A stretch of 6,980 nt of DNA from Candidatus Puniceispirillum sp. (GTDB lineage Bacteria > Pseudomonadota > Alphaproteobacteria > Puniceispirillales > Puniceispirillaceae). Positions 4,616 through 6,980 of this stretch are shown in pieces. The translations under genes and the position numbers were made by a program. The notes beneath the pieces are model-generated. The model saw only the letters and a list, made by a program, of their open reading frames with translations, did no database searches and was not told where the DNA came from. Each line of letters begins with the position of its first letter. Position 1 is the first letter of the stretch. The stretch covers positions 1-6,980 of the forward strand of contig JADHLR010000083.1 in NCBI GenBank assembly GCA_016780525.1, given 5' to 3'.

Positions 4616-6091
4616 ATGCAAACATATCAACATTATATCAACGGGCAATTTGTCGACCCCAAGGCGGGTGTCTGGTTTGAGAGTGAAAACCCCTATAATG
4701 GCGAGGTTTGGGCCAGCATCCCACGCGGTGACGCTGAAGATGTCGATCTGGCGGTGGCGGCGGCAAAGGCGGCTTTTGATGGTGAATGGGGGCAAACCGG
4801 CCCGACCCAACGCGGCAAATTGCTTGTTAAGCTGGCTGAAATTGTTGAGCGCGAAGCCGCCCGGCTTGGCGAGATTGAGGTGCGTGACAATGGCAAGCTG
4901 ATTGCCGAGATGGGGGCACAAACCAAATATCTGGCTGAATGGTATCGCTATTATGGCGGCTTAGCCGACAAGGTTGAGGGCGCGGTGATCCCGTCAGATA
5001 AGCCGGGTATCTTTAACTTTACAAGATATGAACCATTAGGGGTGATTGGCATGATCACCGCCTGGAATTCACCGTTGCTATTGCTGGCATGGAAGCTGGC
5101 GCCGGCGCTGGCCGCAGGTAACACGGCGGTGATCAAGCCATCTGAATATACCTCGGCATCAACGCTGGAGTTTATGAAACTTGTCGAGGAAGCCGGCTTT
5201 CCGGCAGGTGTGGTGAATACGGTCACCGGCTTTGGTCAGGATGTGGGGGCGCCGCTTGTCGCGCATCGGCATGTTGATAAGGTGGCCTTTACCGGTTCGG
5301 ATGTGTCTGGCCAGAAAATTTATCAGGAGGCGGCGAAGAAAATTATGCCGGTGACGCTCGAGCTTGGCGGCAAATCACCAAATATCGTTTTTGAAGATGC
5401 TGATTTTGAAGCCGCTGTGATGGGTGCCATTTCAGGCATTTTTGCGGCCACTGGCCAGACCTGTATTGCTGGCTCGCGGCTCTTGGTGCAGCGCTCCATC
5501 CATGATCAGTTTGTGGCACGTCTTGTCGAGGTGGCGGGGGCGGCAACCATCGGCGATCCGATGTCGGTTGATACCCATGTTGGGCCGGTGACAACGCCGC
5601 CACAATATCAAAAAATTCTGGATTATATTGCCATTGGCAAGGCTGAAGGGGCGCAATGCGTTCTTGGCGGTGGGCCATATAGCGGTGCTGGCGCCAAAGG
5701 CCAGCAATTTGTCCAGCCAACAATTTTCACTGGCGTATCCAATGATATGCGGATCGCCCAGGAAGAGGTTTTTGGCCCGGTTTTGTCGGTTATCCCGTTT
5801 GATACAGAAGATGATGCGGTGCGCATTGGCAATGATATTGTCTATGGTCTTGCGGCGGGTGTCTGGACAAGTGATATCGGCCGGGCGTTACGCATGTCGG
5901 AACGGCTCAAAGCAGGCACGGTATGGGTCAACACTTATCGTGCTGTCAGCTTTACCTCGCCATTTGGTGGGTATAAGCGCAGCGGTGAGGGCCGCGAGAG
6001 CGGGAAAGAGGCGATCAAGGAATTTTTGCAGGTCAAATCGGTCTGGATTGCCCAGCAAACAACCGCCGCTAATCCGTTTGTGATGCGCTAG
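4616..6091 (+). CDS. NAD(P)-dependent aldehyde dehydrogenase
   Basis: A 491-residue, full-length member of the aldehyde dehydrogenase superfamily, oxidising an aldehyde to the carboxylic acid in the cytoplasm. Visible catalytic features: N151 in the AWNSP motif, K174 in KPSE (cofactor binding), FTGSDVSG (225-232; the usual form is FTGSTEVG), the general base E249 in LELGGKSP, the nucleophile C283 in GQTCIAGSR, E384 in EEVFGPV, and the C-terminal PFGGYKRSGEGRE. All key residues are present. ATG 4616 follows GAGGG (4607-4611), with a short four-base gap. Because it is divergent from a split 2-oxoacid decarboxylase across a shared promoter region, I infer it takes that enzyme's aldehyde product, for example sulfoacetaldehyde or phosphonoacetaldehyde; other aldehydes are equally allowed by the sequence. 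Its stop overlaps the opposing methyltransferase stop in the word CTAG. Confidence 0.95.
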   Translation: MQTYQHYINGQFVDPKAGVWFESENPYNGEVWASIPRGDAEDVDLAVAAAKAAFDGEWGQTGPTQRGKLLVKLAEIVEREAARLGEIEVRDNGKLIAEMGAQTKYLAEWYRYYGGLADKVEGAVIPSDKPGIFNFTRYEPLGVIGMITAWNSPLLLLAWKLAPALAAGNTAVIKPSEYTSASTLEFMKLVEEAGFPAGVVNTVTGFGQDVGAPLVAHRHVDKVAFTGSDVSGQKIYQEAAKKIMPVTLELGGKSPNIVFEDADFEAAVMGAISGIFAATGQTCIAGSRLLVQRSIHDQFVARLVEVAGAATIGDPMSVDTHVGPVTTPPQYQKILDYIAIGKAEGAQCVLGGGPYSGAGAKGQQFVQPTIFTGVSNDMRIAQEEVFGPVLSVIPFDTEDDAVRIGNDIVYGLAAGVWTSDIGRALRMSERLKAGTVWVNTYRAVSFTSPFGGYKRSGEGRESGKEAIKEFLQVKSVWIAQQTTAANPFVMR

Positions 6092-6645
6092 GTTGGTCGC
6101 GATGGGGATGATGCGGGCGCGCTTTTGCGCTGCGCTGCCAGCCGCTGAATCACCGCTGGTTGCGGCGTCGTTACCGTGCCGTGAAAGCTGTCAATGACCG
6201 CGAAATCTGCTGGCAAGCTGGCCACTAATTCGCCTTCACGCAGTAAAAAATCCGGGTTTGTGGGGCGCCCATAAGCGGCATTGCCAACAGCAAATGTCTC
6301 ATAGGCCAGATAGCCCCCAGCCGCCACCAAATCAAATAGCGCCGGTATTTTCGCACGGAACAGATAATTTGTCACAATAACAGCATCAAAGACTGTATCG
6401 GCAAATGGCCAGACGGCCGCCGATTCAAGGTCGCATTGACAAACAGTGATGTTGGGATGCGCGGCAAATCTGGCCAGCGCCGCGCCATTGCGGTCGACAG
6501 CAAGCACATCAAACCGCGTGGCCAGCGCTATGCTATGCCGGCCATATCCGCAGGCAAAATCTAAAACACGCCCGCCATCTGGCCATGCCAGCGCCTGCTG
6601 CAACACCCATGGCGAGGGGGGCAGGTGCTGATGCGCCGCACTCAT
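6088..6645 (-). CDS. Class I SAM-dependent methyltransferase, small
   Basis: A 185-residue Rossmann-fold methyltransferase. Motif I is VLDFACGYGRHSIALA (27-42), followed by the acidic D51 at the end of strand 2 (VLAVDRNG), D72 in CQCDLES, and the motif IV stretch FDAVIVTNYL (86-95). GRPTNPDFLLREGELV (126-141) is a block common in TehB/UbiE-like small methyltransferases of unknown substrate. The C-terminus is rich in S, P and R and lacks obvious structure. It begins inside the stop of the upstream hydrolase gene (ATGA at 6645-6642) with no clear ribosome site, so it is probably translated by re-initiation. Its own stop overlaps the aldehyde dehydrogenase stop on the other strand. The methyl acceptor cannot be told from sequence. 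Confidence 0.88.
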   Translation of the reverse strand: MSAAHQHLPPSPWVLQQALAWPDGGRVLDFACGYGRHSIALATRFDVLAVDRNGAALARFAAHPNITVCQCDLESAAVWPFADTVFDAVIVTNYLFRAKIPALFDLVAAGGYLAYETFAVGNAAYGRPTNPDFLLREGELVASLPADFAVIDSFHGTVTTPQPAVIQRLAAQRKSAPASSPSRPT

Positions 6646-6980
6646 GAATTGAAGAAATTTAACAAAGCGCGATAGGTTTCATCGGGGGCTTCTTCCGGCA
6701 GATAATGTCCGCCCGGAACAGCAAAACCGGATACATTCTCGGCCACATCGCGCCAGGCTGCCAGCATGTCATATTTATTGCCAACCATTCCATCTTCACC
6801 CCATAACGCAAGCAGCGGCATCGTCAGCTTGCGGTCTGCATCGGCGGCGTCATGTACGAGATCAATGCTAGCTGACGCCCGGTAATCCTCGCAACTGGCA
6901 TGGATTGTCTGTGGATTGGAAAAACAGCGCAGATATTCATTGAAGGCATCATCGGTGATGGCATCCCGGTTTTTTCCCCA
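6642..6980 (-). CDS. Alpha/beta hydrolase, haloacetate dehalogenase type, C-terminal part (5' end outside window)
   Basis: The minus strand is open from the window edge for 112 codons to TGA at 6642-6644. The visible part matches the C-terminal half of alpha/beta hydrolases related to fluoroacetate dehalogenase: ASCEDYRASASIDLVHDAAD, PLLALWGEDGMVGNKYD, and GGHYLPEEAPDET carrying the catalytic histidine (visible residue 92). In fluoroacetate dehalogenase a halide-binding tyrosine precedes the catalytic histidine by 59 residues (Y212 and H271, recalled); here the tyrosine of CEDYR is visible residue 33, the same spacing. Family members also include ordinary esterases and epoxide hydrolases, and the nucleophile aspartate and the His-Trp halide pair lie outside the window, so dehalogenation is only a possibility. 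It is the upstream gene of a coupled pair with the methyltransferase. Confidence 0.88.
   Translation of the reverse strand, partial: WGKNRDAITDDAFNEYLRCFSNPQTIHASCEDYRASASIDLVHDAADADRKLTMPLLALWGEDGMVGNKYDMLAAWRDVAENVSGFAVPGGHYLPEEAPDETYRALLNFFNS

Noticed and set aside
4478..4921. Minus-strand frame of 147 codons across the divergent promoter
   Set aside because: It is mostly antisense to the aldehyde dehydrogenase start and shows no domain.

Overview
The window looks like a compact chromosomal segment of a moderate-GC proteobacterium, most likely an alphaproteobacterium. The protein styles (SUMF1-type periplasmic protein, AraC-O6-methylguanine methyltransferase fusion, class II HDAC-like enzyme, ComD/ComE-like decarboxylase, haloacetate-dehalogenase-like hydrolase) would suit a marine heterotroph such as the SAR116 group. 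That placement is an inference from style only. No rRNA, tRNA, CRISPR array, insertion sequence or phage gene is visible.

Layout from left to right: (1) positions 1-411, minus strand: the N-terminal part of an exported SUMF1/FGE-fold protein, cut by the window edge. (2) 412-704: a divergent intergenic region with a 12-bp tandem repeat, a run of helically spaced A-tracts and a possible Ada-box-like element. (3) 705-1553, plus: an AraC-type HTH fused to an O6-alkylguanine-DNA alkyltransferase, without the usual N-terminal Ada sensor domain. (4) 1673-3072, plus: a lysine-rich NUDIX hydrolase closely followed by a histone-deacetylase-family amidohydrolase, probably one transcript. (5) 3073-3336: a non-coding stretch with several short inverted repeats, ending in a clear intrinsic terminator at 3292-3326. 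(6) 4470 down to 3337, minus: the two subunits of a thiamine-diphosphate 2-oxoacid decarboxylase of the sulfopyruvate/phosphonopyruvate type, tightly coupled. (7) 4616-6091, plus: an NAD(P)-dependent aldehyde dehydrogenase, divergent from the decarboxylase across 145 bp. (8) 6980 down to 6088, minus: a partial alpha/beta hydrolase of the haloacetate dehalogenase type and a small class I SAM methyltransferase, overlapping by ATGA. The methyltransferase also shares a CTAG stop-codon overlap with the aldehyde dehydrogenase.

The most coherent functional unit is (6)+(7). A split ThDP decarboxylase would turn a 2-oxoacid into an aldehyde, and the divergent dehydrogenase could oxidise that aldehyde to the acid. 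If the substrate is sulfopyruvate or phosphonopyruvate, the product would be sulfoacetate or phosphonoacetate, but the sequence alone does not fix the substrate. The alkyltransferase, NUDIX and HDAC-like genes share a strand, but nothing in them shows a common pathway.
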